A stretch of 64,000 bases of DNA. It comes from Ophioceras dolichostomum. Lineage: Eukaryota > Ascomycota > Sordariomycetes > Magnaporthales > Ophioceraceae. Both the position numbers and the translations under genes were made by a program. The stretch covers positions 1 to 64,000 of the forward strand of contig PYST01000176.1 in assembly GCA_003049485.1 (NCBI GenBank), read 5' to 3'. Each line of letters starts with the position of its first letter. Within the stretch, counting starts at the first letter, position 1. The notes below the pieces were generated by a model. The model did not search any database and was not told where the DNA came from. It saw only the letters and a program-made list of their open reading frames with translations. Shown here piece after piece: positions 9,519 through 20,037 of the stretch.

Positions 9519-10946
9519 TTCAAATTTGGAAAAAGTACCTATAAGAAATAAGTACTAGGAGTAGCTCTGTCTGCGAGATATTGACGTACACGAGCAGAAA
9601 TAATTAGGGAGAAATGTGCAAAAGGTCCAGTTTCCCGCAATTTGGGACATGAATATCGGGCTTGGCAGTGACGACATCACTCAACTCTCAGAGCCCATAC
9701 CACCTACACAGCCAGAGGTGTTCAGAGGCGTTAGCACCTGGAAACCCGCACCATGTCAATCCAGTCGTCTGATGTTTGAAATATGTGTGCTATATGTTCA
9801 GACCTCGTCTAGGTTCCCTTTACATATTGCAATGCCGTTACAGCATAACAGTAAGTGGTGCTAGTGCCCCAGATTTGTGCTTTGGTAGAAACGAGGCCAG
9901 CTGAGCCCCGGCAACTCGAGCCATGCGAGATCTTCGCTTTAAGGCGGGTGCCGCGGGCGCTGTCACCGTCTCTGTCACCGTCATCACTGTCGCCGGCGAG
10001 GTTACCGTAGCTCGCGGCTCCCTGGCCGCTTCCAACCCCGCCTCGTATCCTGAAAAGCCCATTGTTGGTGTTGCTGTTGATGTTGCTGCTGTTGTGGTGG
10101 TAGGCCATGACCCCGCGAATTCATCTCCTAATTCGGTCTCACGGCGAACTCGAGTCACCAACGAAGCTCCAGCAAGAGAAGCATAGCAGCCAAGCGGTAA
10201 GCAGTGACCACTTTTTTTTTTTTTTTTTTTTTTTTTTGGGGGGGGGGGGGATGCCCGTGAGGGCGCCACAACTATAACAAGGCAGCGCTTGAGCGTAGGA
10301 CAGCTGAGCCTCGATCAGGCTGATGAAGACGAAGCGTGAGAAGCATTCCACCCCCGACCGCACACGCCGCCACAAGCACTCAGGAGTCGTCCATTCAGCG
10401 CTTCGTCCTACTAGTTTTGAGAAGGGAGACGTGGTAGAGACAAAAGATCCAGTATAGTACAGCCACAGCACATCGGAAGCCGGGTAGGCGGACCTAACGA
10501 TTTAGGCTTGGTCTTGATCCTTGTAGATTGATTGGACGCTAGTTATCTACTATTTCTGCCCGATAAATCAACACCTCGAAAAAGGCAAAGCCTAGTGCAT
10601 CAAAACCGGTCGATAAAAGACGACCAACGCCAGAGCCATCCATAATAAAGAGGCCAAACTAATAAAAAAAATTAAAAAAAAAAAAAAAACTTTAACCCAA
10701 AAGGATCTCCCCAAGTTCGAGGGGCGACGTCCGCCGTCGCTCCGGCCAGCGACCGCTCAATCGCCATATCCGCCGCCCTCGTGCCGGCTCTATGTCTGTC
10801 CCCCAGCCCTGTTATTCCGGAAAGTGATGATATCCATGATGAATCAGGCCCCGACCGACCCGCCCATCCAATCCAATGCATTCCAGTCCGATGCGAACCC
10901 ACCACACCTACCACCACCTGTCATCATCATTGTCATCACAATCTCT
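9519..10946. other. Intergenic with homopolymer tracts
   Basis: No convincing gene was found. The region contains the T/G homopolymer block at 10212-10250 and an A-rich block at about 10664-10690 (aataaaaaaaattaaaaa and following). The open frames over 9809-10471 are driven by repeats (CACCGTC, GTTGTTG) and read through homopolymers. It should contain the promoter of the gene beginning at 9518 and the 3' region of the gene ending at 10947. Confidence 0.4.
10212..10250. repeat. T26-G13 homopolymer block
   Basis: Twenty-six consecutive T are followed directly by thirteen consecutive G, then ATG. The two abutting homopolymers make a sharp pyrimidine-to-purine switch. The G13 run could form a G-quadruplex with neighbouring DNA or be a sequencing or assembly artefact. 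The true length is uncertain because homopolymers are hard to read. Confidence 0.8.
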
Positions 10947-11615
10947 TCATTTCGTCCCCACCTCCTCCTTCCCCGCCCCTCCCTTCCAAAACCTCTTGTT
11001 CACCTTGTCGTCCGCCGCGGGAGATGCGCGGCCGTACCTCTTCTCGAACTCGCGGTTGTGCTCGTCGACCTCCCTCTGCTGCTCCTCCGTCAGCTCGTAC
11101 CCGCCCTCGCCCGGGACGCTCGCGTTGCTGATCTTGGGCTTGGGCGGCGCGTTCTCGGAGCTGCTCTCGAGCGGCTCGCCGCCCCCCGTGCGGCCCCGCG
11201 CGTCGCGCTCCGCGAGGCTGTCGATGCCCGCCGTGTCGGGGTCCATGTGTGCGTCGGCATCCGTGTTCGTATCCGGATGCTCAGCTACCGAGGAGTGTTG
11301 GGCCTCGGCGGCAGCTTCGGCGAAGTCCTTGGAGCGGGACCCGCCGGTCTCGGCGCTGGCTTTCTCGGCTTCTATGGGCGACGATGATGACGACGACGAC
11401 GACGACGACGACTTTGTCGACGCGAACTTGCCGCCGTTAGCGGCGAGGGACGCGGGGACGGTGGTGGCGGGTGTCGCGAAGCTCGTTGGAGGACCGCCGG
11501 CGGCGGCTGGGCGGGATTTGGCTTGGATGCGGAGGTGGATTGGGATCGAGGAGCTCTGGTAGGGGAAGCGGAGCTGAGCTGTCGCCCGAAGGCGGATGGT
11601 CGAGAGACGCTGCAT
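10947..11615 (-). CDS. Probable mitochondrial protein, function unknown
   Basis: A single exon encodes 222 residues from ATG at 11615. The first 35 residues contain six Arg, one Lys and no acidic residue (MQRLSTIRLRATAQLRF and following), the composition of a mitochondrial targeting presequence. A run of eleven Ser (about residues 69-79) is encoded by a TCG/AGC-type repeat. The C-terminal 60 residues are hydrophilic and probably helical (ELTEEQQREVDEHNREFEKRYG), ending with DDKVNKRFWKGG, and seem to be the conserved part. I do not recognise a named family. No catalytic motif is visible, so a structural or assembly role would only be a guess. Confidence 0.6.
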   Translation of the reverse strand: MQRLSTIRLRATAQLRFPYQSSSIPIHLRIQAKSRPAAAGGPPTSFATPATTVPASLAANGGKFASTKSSSSSSSSSSSPIEAEKASAETGGSRSKDFAEAAAEAQHSSVAEHPDTNTDADAHMDPDTAGIDSLAERDARGRTGGGEPLESSSENAPPKPKISNASVPGEGGYELTEEQQREVDEHNREFEKRYGRASPAADDKVNKRFWKGGAGKEEVGTK

Positions 11616-12383
11616 TGCTTCGTGGAAACCTGACTGATTGACTGACTAGGTATTCTTCAGCGAAGAGAAGTCAATTGCTCTGGGATTGTGAGTTTTGGTC
11701 TCCAGAAATCTTCATGGAAATCGGCAACGGAGAAGGGGAACCCTTGGGTGGTGGTGACGAAGTGGGTGGGGTTCGGGAATGATGTCATCGTCGTTCATCA
11801 TCATCGGCAGGGACCTCGTAGCCCCTCCCCGGACAACCTTATCTGATCGTCGGGACTTCACTAATGCTTGAGCTATCTTGACTCTAGCCCCTTTAGGGCT
11901 GTGTCTCCCGGCGACTATTGGAAATCCTCCATGCCTGTTGGTCGGAACGCCATAAGCAACTCGGTAGCGGAAAGCCCAAGCTCAATTCTCCAGGCCTCCA
12001 CGGAGGTTCCCTCCCCGCACTCCGTGTCACCACCCACGCCGTTCAGCCGGAATTCGACAGTTGCCCTGCTGATTTTAGCCCACCCAGAGAATCTGGCCCG
12101 ATGATGGCTGGCCAGGAGAAGCGATTGCAAATTGCATCCCGTTCTTGGTTCCCCGGTGTCGCGCGGGGTCGAGGGCAATTCTCCGTGATGGTCCAAGAAC
12201 AGCGCCTCAGTCGGGGTAGTCACGAGAGCGGCCGTCGTGCGACTCTTTGTGGCACGCCGAGTAGCTCCAGATGCGATATGAGCCATTTATGATCAAGCCC
12301 GCGGCCATTCTTCACAGAAATCGTCTTTTCTGGGCAGTAGAAACACCCCACCAAGTTGCTGAACCCTCACCGAATTCGGCGTG
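11616..12383. other. Divergent intergenic region
   Basis: This 770-bp region lies between two divergently transcribed genes (minus-strand start at 11615, plus-strand start at 12384) and should contain both promoters. No additional coding region is convincing. Confidence 0.5.
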
Positions 12384-13280
12384 ATGAAAGGAACGACTCT
12401 ACTGCTCGGAGGGTTCGCGGCGAGGTATGTGCCTTCCAGACATCGACATCGTCCAGACCATCACCAGACTACATCCTACGGAGACGAAGTATGAGGGATC
12501 CAGGCTAACAGGCCCATCCGCCAATGCTCCAGGGTGGCGAGCCAAACGCTCATCACCAGCACGCTCCTGCCTCCTCCAACACACACCAGCGTCAACACCG
12601 CGTGCCCGACAATCACGGAGACAGCTGCCATCTGCAGCACCTGCTTCGCCCCAGCGTGCGCCATACTCTCGACCGTCACAAACCACTGCGGTTGCCCGTC
12701 AACGGCGCCGACAGTCACGGCCAGCTTCCCCTGTGGAACGGCCCGAGAGCAGTGCTACGGGCTAGGGTGCACCATCATTTACGAGTGGGCGTCGCGCACG
12801 TCTCAGTGCCACGAGAGCTCCTCAAGCACCTCCGCTTCGTCAACGACGACGACGCAGACGCTGAGCTGTCCGGCTACGACACCGCCGTCGCCCACCCCGA
12901 CGCGTCCTCCTCCTGACCCATCGGCCTCGTCGTGTGCAACCACCGTCACCGTATCAACGTATCCCGAGTGCTGTGGGTGTTCGTCGGCTTTCTGTATCTT
13001 GGACAGTGAGTTTCGCGCCTTCTTTCTTGTGTCAACAGCTTCCTACTACTGTTATGTCATGACGCTATCCATAAAAGACGGATCCTTCCTAACCAAGATG
13101 ACAGAGTTCGTGACTCTCCCATGCATATGTTCGCGGCTGAACGTGGCAACGTCAACGTCGACTCTCGCATGCCCACCTCCGGGGAAGACTTGTACAAACT
13201 GCCACACGGGCTTCCCATTCACGGAGACGCTTTCCTGCTCTAGCACCACGACAAGGTGGCCGGCCATGTCGACTTATTAA
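12384..13280 (+). CDS. Secreted cysteine-rich protein
   Basis: Three exons (12384-12424, 12512-13005, 13105-13280) join in frame to 236 residues. Exon 1 is only 41 nt and encodes MKGTTLLLGGFAA, the start of a signal peptide; its GTATGT donor and the AACAG acceptor at 12511 keep the frame. The second intron (GTGAGT donor, CTAAC branch, GACAG acceptor) removes a cysteine-poor segment. The mature protein has spaced Cys pairs (CPTITETAAICSTC, TNHCGCPS, CYGLGC) followed by a Thr/Ser/Pro-rich linker and a second Cys-rich part (PECCGCSSAFC, CICSRL, KTCTNC). This layout recurs in secreted fungal proteins of unknown function that may bind the cell wall or act as effectors. Disulfide pairing and role are unknown. 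Confidence 0.65.
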
Positions 13281-13952
13281 TGTTGGGGGAGGTGGAAACT
13301 TCGATGGGCGACCGATTCCACTTGGGTTCGGGAGGATCGGCCAGAGTAGGCCAACTCTAGACCGGGCTACAGCATACTAGTTACTCCCATTCGACCCGCC
13401 AGTTAGCTTCATGTCTGGTACTAAGGAACGCGGGTACGGTCATGTTTTCGGTTCAATCTACGAGGCCGTGACGAAGTGGAGCTGTGCTGTTCGCCATCCT
13501 TGTAAACAACCTTACCCCTTTTACGCGATGTTCGCCGTCCAGCCATCTTGCAATGGGATACTACTTCAAGTGCTCACCACGTGGGATTCGCAAGATCATC
13601 AAACTAATGGCCGGCTTCACCCATGCGTTATCTGAGTCGAAAATGACTTTTAAGAACATAGCTAAGAAATTCGAAGGCTTCTGTACCTATTTGTCGGGAC
13701 GAATTGGCGTGGTTACCCAGTTTTGGGCTTGTGGCCGACCAATCTTAAAACTGGAACTGGTTGCTGAGAAAGATTTCGTCCATTTGAATCGCTGCTAGTG
13801 CGAAAAACGCAAGGCAGAAGCCGCAGGGTCCCCTGGCCGCTCCCAAATCGATCCGCGCTCCGATTCCTGCGCCATCTAACATCTCAGGACAGTAAGCGGA
13901 GAACGGCGGAGGATAGTACCCGTCGCTCGCGCGGAGCGGAGAGCGGTTGACG

Positions 13953-14652
13953 ACTGGAATATGACAACCGGCCGCAGCAGCCTGCAGGTGGCTATAACAG
14001 CAGTGGCCGGAGACAGGGCTATGACTATCGGTCGGCTAGACCTTAAGATTAGCTATAGGATAACGGGGCCTCGGGGCCGCCTCCGCCAGCGGCACCTCCT
14101 TCCGGGCATCGGCCGCGGCAGCTACGCAGGAACACGGCAGATTTGCACGGAGGATACGAATCTGACTGCGGCTACACAGACGACCAGGTCGGCCTCCTGA
14201 CCAGCACTAGCAGCAACTACTACCGTCCTCAGCACAAACAGCCCGTGAGTGACTAGTGGGCGAAGGGCAGCGAGCCCATCAAACCCAGCACCAATTCACC
14301 TCTTTCCGCTTCACGGAGGCCGAGATAAGCGAGGGACCAGGACCGGTCTGTAGACAGGGAGAGGGAGAGGGAGGGGAGAAAGACAGGGATAGGGACAAAA
14401 CAGGTGCGCAGGCAGAGACGACAGGGAGAAGGCCAGATATCACGACGGGGGCAGGGACAGGGAACGGAACGGGAACGGGACCATGACCCTGATCGTGATC
14501 GGGACAGGGCTAGGTTTACAGGCAGGGATAACAGAGACCGGAAGACGGCCAGATATCATGACCAGCATAGACCCGAGACGGGGATAGCCTATAGGTGTAG
14601 AGCCGGTGATACTGAGGAGTGGTACACCAAGAGAGAACAGGCTATCAGGTAA
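13953..14652 (+). pseudogene. Decayed repeat-rich coding sequence
   Basis: A frame beginning EYDNRPQQPAGGYNSSG around 13959 is broken by TAA, TAG and TAG within about 15 bases near 14040, then resumes as GGYESDCGYTDDQVGLLTS and ends with a TAG near 14260. Downstream, 14340-14652 is a purine-rich imperfect repeat (units like AGGGAC and GAACGG). One of its frames reads as an Arg/Asp-rich chain ending DTEEWYTKREQAIR next to a GTAAGC. No single frame spans the region. The clustered stops fit C-to-T decay of CAG/CAA codons, as expected from repeat-induced point mutation, but this is inference. It may be a relic of a Gly/Tyr/Arg-rich nuclear protein. Confidence 0.3.
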
Positions 14653-15194
14653 GCGTCCTAGTTGAGGGACCGTAGGTAATTATCCTGTTCTCCTCTGATA
14701 GTTCCTGCGTCATGTACTAATTACTTCCCCAGAGGTTAGAGAGAATGATTGAGCAATACCCGTATAGAATAGTCGATGATTATTGTGTTGCCTCAAAACC
14801 CAGCTAGCCTTGGACCACTTACTGCTTGGTAGGCCGTCTCCACACCTCGGCCCCCTGAAAAGTCATTACCCGAATAAGCTCTCGTTGAGTTCGGAACCGC
14901 CGCCCCGGTCTGATGATGAAATTAGCCTATACCAACAACAGCTGTTCCGAACAGGACCTCAGCAAAGCCTTTTCATTGGTGGTTCAAAATGTTCCATCAC
15001 CTCAGATCTTTTCCAAAGGACAGCAAAGCTCGGAACTTCCTCAGCTCGTGGTGTTTTTTCCCCCTCTCAGTCATCATCATCACCATCGCCCTTCAGTCCC
15101 AGAGAGTCACAGAAACCACCGAAACGACCGCAGACAGGACAACGACGCCTGACTCGGTACTTGGCACCTTCCTGCTTGCGACCTGTAGACAAAA

Positions 15195-16416
15195 ATGCAA
15201 CCACCACCATCCCTCCCTCTAACCCTCCTCGCCCTTCTCCTCCAGTCCACCAGCGCAACAGCATGGAACCACTTCGACCGCTCCCCTCCCACCCGGCGCA
15301 CGATCTGGTCCTTCCGCTGGTCCAAGCCCTTCCTCGACCTCGACGCAAGCCCTGACACAACCACCAACAAAAACAACATCAACCGCGACATCCCAGGCGG
15401 CTTCCACGTATCCTGCCAAGAAACGCGCTCCTTTCCCGCGCGGCAGTACACCGTCGCCGACCTGCACAAGCCATACCCTGAAGGCCTGCTGCCGTGGGAG
15501 AGGATGCTCGACATAGTGCTGAACCAGCGCATCTACCCGGGCGGGTGGGAAGGGGACGAGCTGTCTGGGGACGACAAGACGGTGGTGCTGATGGAGTATA
15601 AGGATGTGCCGCTTAGTGTGCGGATGTTCGTCGAGCAAGAGGCGATGGATCGGTATACGGCTAAAAGATGGCTTTTCGGGGTTTATGATAAGCCCAAGAA
15701 GAAGACGGTGGGACAGAAGGGTCCGGACACGGGGACGGGGACAGCTACAGGTGCGGGTGCGGGTGCGGGCACAAGTGTTGCGGGCACAGGAGCGGACACG
15801 ACGACCGCCGCGAGCGCCGCAGGGTCTGGAGAAAAGGAGGGCACTTCCGTGGAGTATGGGACCACAACATACGTGGAGAAGCCGCCGGTTCCCATTGAGC
15901 AGAAGGTCATGGTCTTTGCACCGGGCGCACTGTACGACATCTTGCCGCTGTGGGTAGCGGACGAGAGCAGATGCAAGAGTGAGTGCCAGCCACCCCCTTC
16001 GCTTCCTGAACAGAACCCGAGTATCCAGACCAGGTAGACACGCATCGGAAGGTCGAGCAATTCAGGAGTGAGTGAAGAGTATGACTGCGTTGCTTACAAG
16101 CCAGTAAACTCCTCTGGGAATAGAATACTTCCGCGACCTAGACAAGTACGTCCCGCAAGCGGCGCACGACAGCGTGATCGCGTGGGTGTGGCCGATGCCG
16201 CGCATGGAGTCAGAGAGAGACGTAAACGCCAAAAGCAAAAACATCACGTTCGAGATCAAGGCCACGAGGGTGCTGGAGACGGCGCAAGGGAGGAGGTACC
16301 GTGAGGCGTGGGAGGCTATTCACTTGCAGGCGAGCAGGGCCGAGAGGAGACTGCAGAAGATGGAGAGGGAAATGGGGAAGGGGAGGTATCGGCTTCATGG
16401 GCATGATGAGTTGTAG
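15195..16416 (+). CDS. Secreted protein of unknown function
   Basis: Two exons (15195-15978, 16124-16416) splice at phase 1 (GTGAGT donor, AATAG acceptor) to give 358 residues. The N-terminus MQPPPSLPLTLLALLLQSTSATA is a good signal peptide. The body has a compact domain (about 30-170) with one Cys, many aromatics and WxF/WxxR patterns (WSFRWSKPFLDL, LPWERMLDIVL). A Gly/Ala/Thr-rich flexible spacer follows at about 185-225. A C-terminal part includes MVFAPGALYDILPLWVADESRC, AWVWPMPRMESERDV and a helical charged end. I do not recognise the family and see no catalytic motif. The 145-nt intron sits immediately after the second Cys. Confidence 0.7.
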
Positions 16417-16798
16417 CAATGGGGGGAGGGTAGGGGTTGTGCTAGGTTTGCACACCAGGGTAGAGAACTGGTGGTGCTGGATCTCGATCGGCCCTTTCTC
16501 GACCTACGCTATCTAGGATTGCGTCACGAAGTATCACCCAAAAACAGTCTATATCGGGAGCAGATGTAGCAAAGAGACACCGCTGGCAACTTCTTTCATT
16601 TTATTTACGAGTAGTGTCCATAACCCCTGCGATAAAGGTGTCTGTAGTCCGGGGTTCCAGTGCCTCGGAGTTGAGAGCCTATCAAGCTAATCATTCCCAA
16701 GTCGACGCCGATTACGACCAGATCAGATTCACCAAGAGCTTCACCCCCTCTGAGCTCTCTGCACCCACCATTCGCGTTGCTAGCCCCCTTCAGTAGTT

Positions 16799-17153
16799 TC
16801 AAACAGCCTCCTCTTCGGCCTCGACCTCAGCAGCAGCAGCCTCCCCCTCAACACCCCGCTTGCCATAATGGCATATGCACTGGCAGGTTCCGTACCAGCC
16901 GGAGGCGTTGAGTTTGCACTGGGGACAGGCTCGATTCATCCTAGCTGTTAGCCTCCTACCCTTCACTCTCGAAGGGAGCTGTGATGATAAGAGCAGGGGT
17001 GGGATCATCACTGACAGTGGAGCCCGCGCAGTTGAGGTAGGCACTGCCGCCGGCGCACAGGGTGACGCATGAGGTGCCCCCCGCGGAGCAGTCGATGGCG
17101 GCTGCGGTGCCGAGGTACAGTGCGACGACGGTGGTGAGGAGTGCGAGTTTCAT
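16799..17153 (-). CDS. Small secreted cysteine-rich protein
   Basis: The start is ATG at 17153, encoding MKLALLTTVVALYLGTAAA, a clear signal peptide. The mature start is IDCSAGGTSCVTLCAGG, followed by LNCAGS. Without splicing the frame stops after 65 residues. In another frame the DNA continues NRACPQCKLNAS, WYGTCQCIC and an Ala/Glu tail ending at 16799, so an intron around 17010-16975 is likely. A GTCAGT donor after 17020 with a CACAG acceptor keeps phase but gives only 37 nt; a GTGATG donor with the later AACAG also works. The exact junction is therefore uncertain. With ten or so Cys in under 100 residues this is an effector-like small secreted protein. Confidence 0.55.
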
Positions 17154-18764
17154 TTTGGATGGAATAGGTGATGCGGATGCTGGATGGTTTCTGAGGATAT
17201 GAACTCTTGCTCTACAAGCTAGTGATCAAACAATTGTGTGTCTAAGGAGGCAGATTATCTGTAGTGGCTACCAGAGTTTGAGGGGATGGGGTCATATTTA
17301 TAGCATTAGGCCACATTCGGGCATTCACGATCATCAGTAGTATATACTCTCTCCTCGGTTCACGGCGCCGTCCACGTAGTAGCATTTCCCAGCTGGACAC
17401 CGGATGACTATCGATACCACCGCTTCTCGGAGTTCTCATCCTCCTTGCCGGTGGCAACATCGACTAAAGTAAGAAAACGGGGTGATGCGAGCAAGAACAC
17501 CGACGACCGGGTCCATAGATCCAATGGATCTGCAAAGTCATCGCGGGAGGCGAAGGGCCATGCCGTCAATATATTGACCATTCCGCTGCGGGGAAGGGTC
17601 TGTTGTCGGTTTCCTGCTGAAGCTAATCCGACACGGAGCAAAGCTGATGCCTTTTGATGGATGCATCGATGTGTGAGTAAGTATTTACCTATGAAGGTCT
17701 CATCACTTCTATCACCCATTGCTGTACCTCAGGTGAGGAGTAACCTCGTGAACAGTTTCCATTGCCATCTTTCCGGGCTGTAAAATGTCCATCGTTATAT
17801 TGTTCCGCAATAGGCATCTCTCAAGAATACGGGAGTCGGGTATATCATCCAAGGGCGTGCAGCATCAAAAGTCTCAACAGTCGATGATGCGAGCAATCTC
17901 CCCACTACAAGCTCGCCCCGACTTCGAGTTATTGTTAGGTAATTCCCATCCACAGTGTTAAGTCACAATGCAAAACAGTTGTAGAGGTCGTGAAGAGGGG
18001 AGTTATCTTAATACCCATCCAAATATGGTGCCGTCCGTTCATCACGGTTACTGCACCCTAGCGAACGCCGCAGGTAACCCGAGCTCCTGAGGCCGGGATC
18101 GGCAACCGGCGTACGTTCTACGCTGGCATGTTGGATATGGGCTATCTCCGCAGTCTAGCCTGTCCTTCGTCATTCCCGTTTCCAGCATCCGGTGCTTCGC
18201 GGTCCGTTTCCAGACGAGTACAGTGGTTAACAGGACACAGTTCCCCGTAGCAGCACTTCATCTTTCACATCGACATCGTCCCTTGCCCTCGCCACTCGTC
18301 CAGAAGGTGACTAATTGAAGCAGGAAATACTCTCTCTCGTGCGTTCGTTCTCTTTTGTGTCCTCATCATTGCCTGTCTCTCTTTCTTTCGCTCTGCTCTC
18401 TTCTTTTTCGTTGCGGCTTCGCGACCCCACACACTTCAGGTCCATATCAGACTCGGGCTGTTATGTGTCAGGCGATTTCGCTTTAAGCTACGGCTAGCTT
18501 CTGTCTTCTGCCTTCTACGGCCTTAGGTTCCGCCCTAGGCTCAGGTGACTGCTATGAAATGCATCATACGAGAGTATCTCGACCCGGCATAGCTCAGGAG
18601 ACCTTCAAGCAACTGCTTTCACCCCTGCTTAACCTTACAATTTGAGCATATCATGTGATCCACCGCTTTGCTCAAATCCAAATGCGGAAACATCCAGCGA
18701 AGTTGCAACTTCATGCACAAGGGCTGGGGTTTTTAACACAACCTCTCTTCTTCCCCGCTCCCAT

Positions 18765-19130
18765 TCACCACAAAGCAAGTCTGCAGCAACCTCGGCACAT
18801 GACACGAGGCTTCCCCAGCTCCTGCAGTTTACCGGACCCGGGCGAGTGCCTTCCTCCAGCACAGCAAACCTCCTTTGCGTGAGGACTGAAGTACGCCACA
18901 TCCAGATCCATCACACTCGCCTTGCGATTCGCCCACCCTTCGCCCCAGTGCGTCGATGGACCGGCGGTCCGACATGCCGCGCAGGGGGCCGAGGAGCGAC
19001 CATGCGCGGCTATTCGTGGGTCCGGGGACGAGCTGCCGAACAGGGTGGTGGGGTGGCCAGGGTTGCCGGGGTTGCCGACCTCCTGGAGCCCGCCGCCTGT
19101 AAAGATGTACCATCGCCCTGAGAGATACAA
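18765..19130 (-). pseudogene. Decayed protein relic, family unknown
   Basis: On the minus strand one frame reads RWYIFTGGG, EVGNPGNPGHPTTLFG, SPDPRIAAHG and later ASVMDLDVAYFSPHA. An overlapping frame reads GPLRGMSDRRSIDALGRRVGE in between. The protein-like segments alternate between two frames within about 350 bp, as in a gene broken by small indels. No start, signal or splice context is evident. I could not name the family. Confidence 0.3.
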
Positions 19131-19254
19131 GTAGTGCGGTTCGGGGGCCTAGATGTCGGCGGACCAGCGAGAGCTGGGGGCTGGATGCCAGATTACAGAT
19201 TATGGACTTCTCGCAGTGGGTGAAGTCCTCAAGGGAGTGGGAGGCCTAGATCTT

Positions 19255-19475
19255 GTCAGAAGATTCTACCAACTGCCCGAAGGTTCTATGGACTTCCATG
19301 ATGTTCCAGAACGATGCTTGATAATAGCTTCTATGACCTTCGACGTGATTCATCTCTCCACTCTAGAGGTCTATAAAAGACCGTCCATTCACTCTGTAGA
19401 TAGACAGAATAAGAAGGGCAAGGGCTCTTCAATACACTCATTCAAATAGTTCCCTTCTATCTTTTCCAATAGATC
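19255..19475 (+). mobile_element. LTR-like retrotransposon fragment
   Basis: The block begins TGTCAGAAGATTCTACC, a common start for Copia-type LTRs. It has a TATAAAAG box at about 19373-19380, followed by about 90 bases resembling an R-U5 leader (ending TTCCCTTCTATCTTTTCC). A clear CA end and target duplication were not found, so it is probably truncated. It is not obviously similar to the block at 2005-2315. Confidence 0.3.
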
Positions 19476-20037
19476 TCTATGCGGTTGTCGAGCGTGAAGG
19501 TCGAACTTGCCGTGGTCCGCGACGATTCAGGGTTCTTCCAGGGGTCGGGCGTATAGCTGTTGCAAATGGGCAGGTTCGGCATCGATCAACGACTTTTGTC
19601 GTAGTTTGTGATGCCATCTTAGGATGGATAGTGGAGGAGGCGTACATGGGAGGCTCGCTTTCTCATCGCGAAGGCGTTTGCTAGGCGTTTGCTAAAGACG
19701 AAGTGACCAATACCTGGGCGGACGTCACTTGTGAATTGCGATTCAGGCTCCACCAAACTGGTGGAGGTCGTCCGATGTTTTGGGGACAAACAAGGACAGC
19801 CCAGGAGCGCGCCGTACTGTGAAGCTCAGTGTGAAGTGGATGTCAGGGTCTCACGGGTTTCTTGCCCGCCAAAGTCACCTCCTTCCGCTCTGTCTCTTCG
19901 CACTCACACTGCACAGCCATGGAACTGAGACTGGAGCGATTATAATTAGATATAATCGTGATAGGCAGACCGAGGACGAGCTACATATTAAGAGAAGGGG
20001 TACTGGCAAACACCCTCGCGCGCCATGGGTCCCTAGG

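Larger units (their letters stand above)
17154..20037. other. Long gene-poor region with relics
   Basis: Almost 2.9 kb lack an intact gene. Most short open frames are not protein-like. Two blocks deserve separate entries: a decayed coding relic on the minus strand (18765-19130) and an LTR-like block (19255-19475). The stretch 17750-18640 is of mixed composition with no repeat or RNA gene recognised. Confidence 0.45.

Noticed and set aside
14430..14560. GGGATAACAG-like strings resembling a homing endonuclease site
   Set aside because: They are part of a purine-rich imperfect repeat and do not match a full homing site. No endonuclease gene is nearby.
2005..19475. The two LTR-like blocks (2005-2315 and 19255-19475) as copies of one element
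   Set aside because: Their starts, TATA regions and tails differ. By eye they share no alignable sequence.
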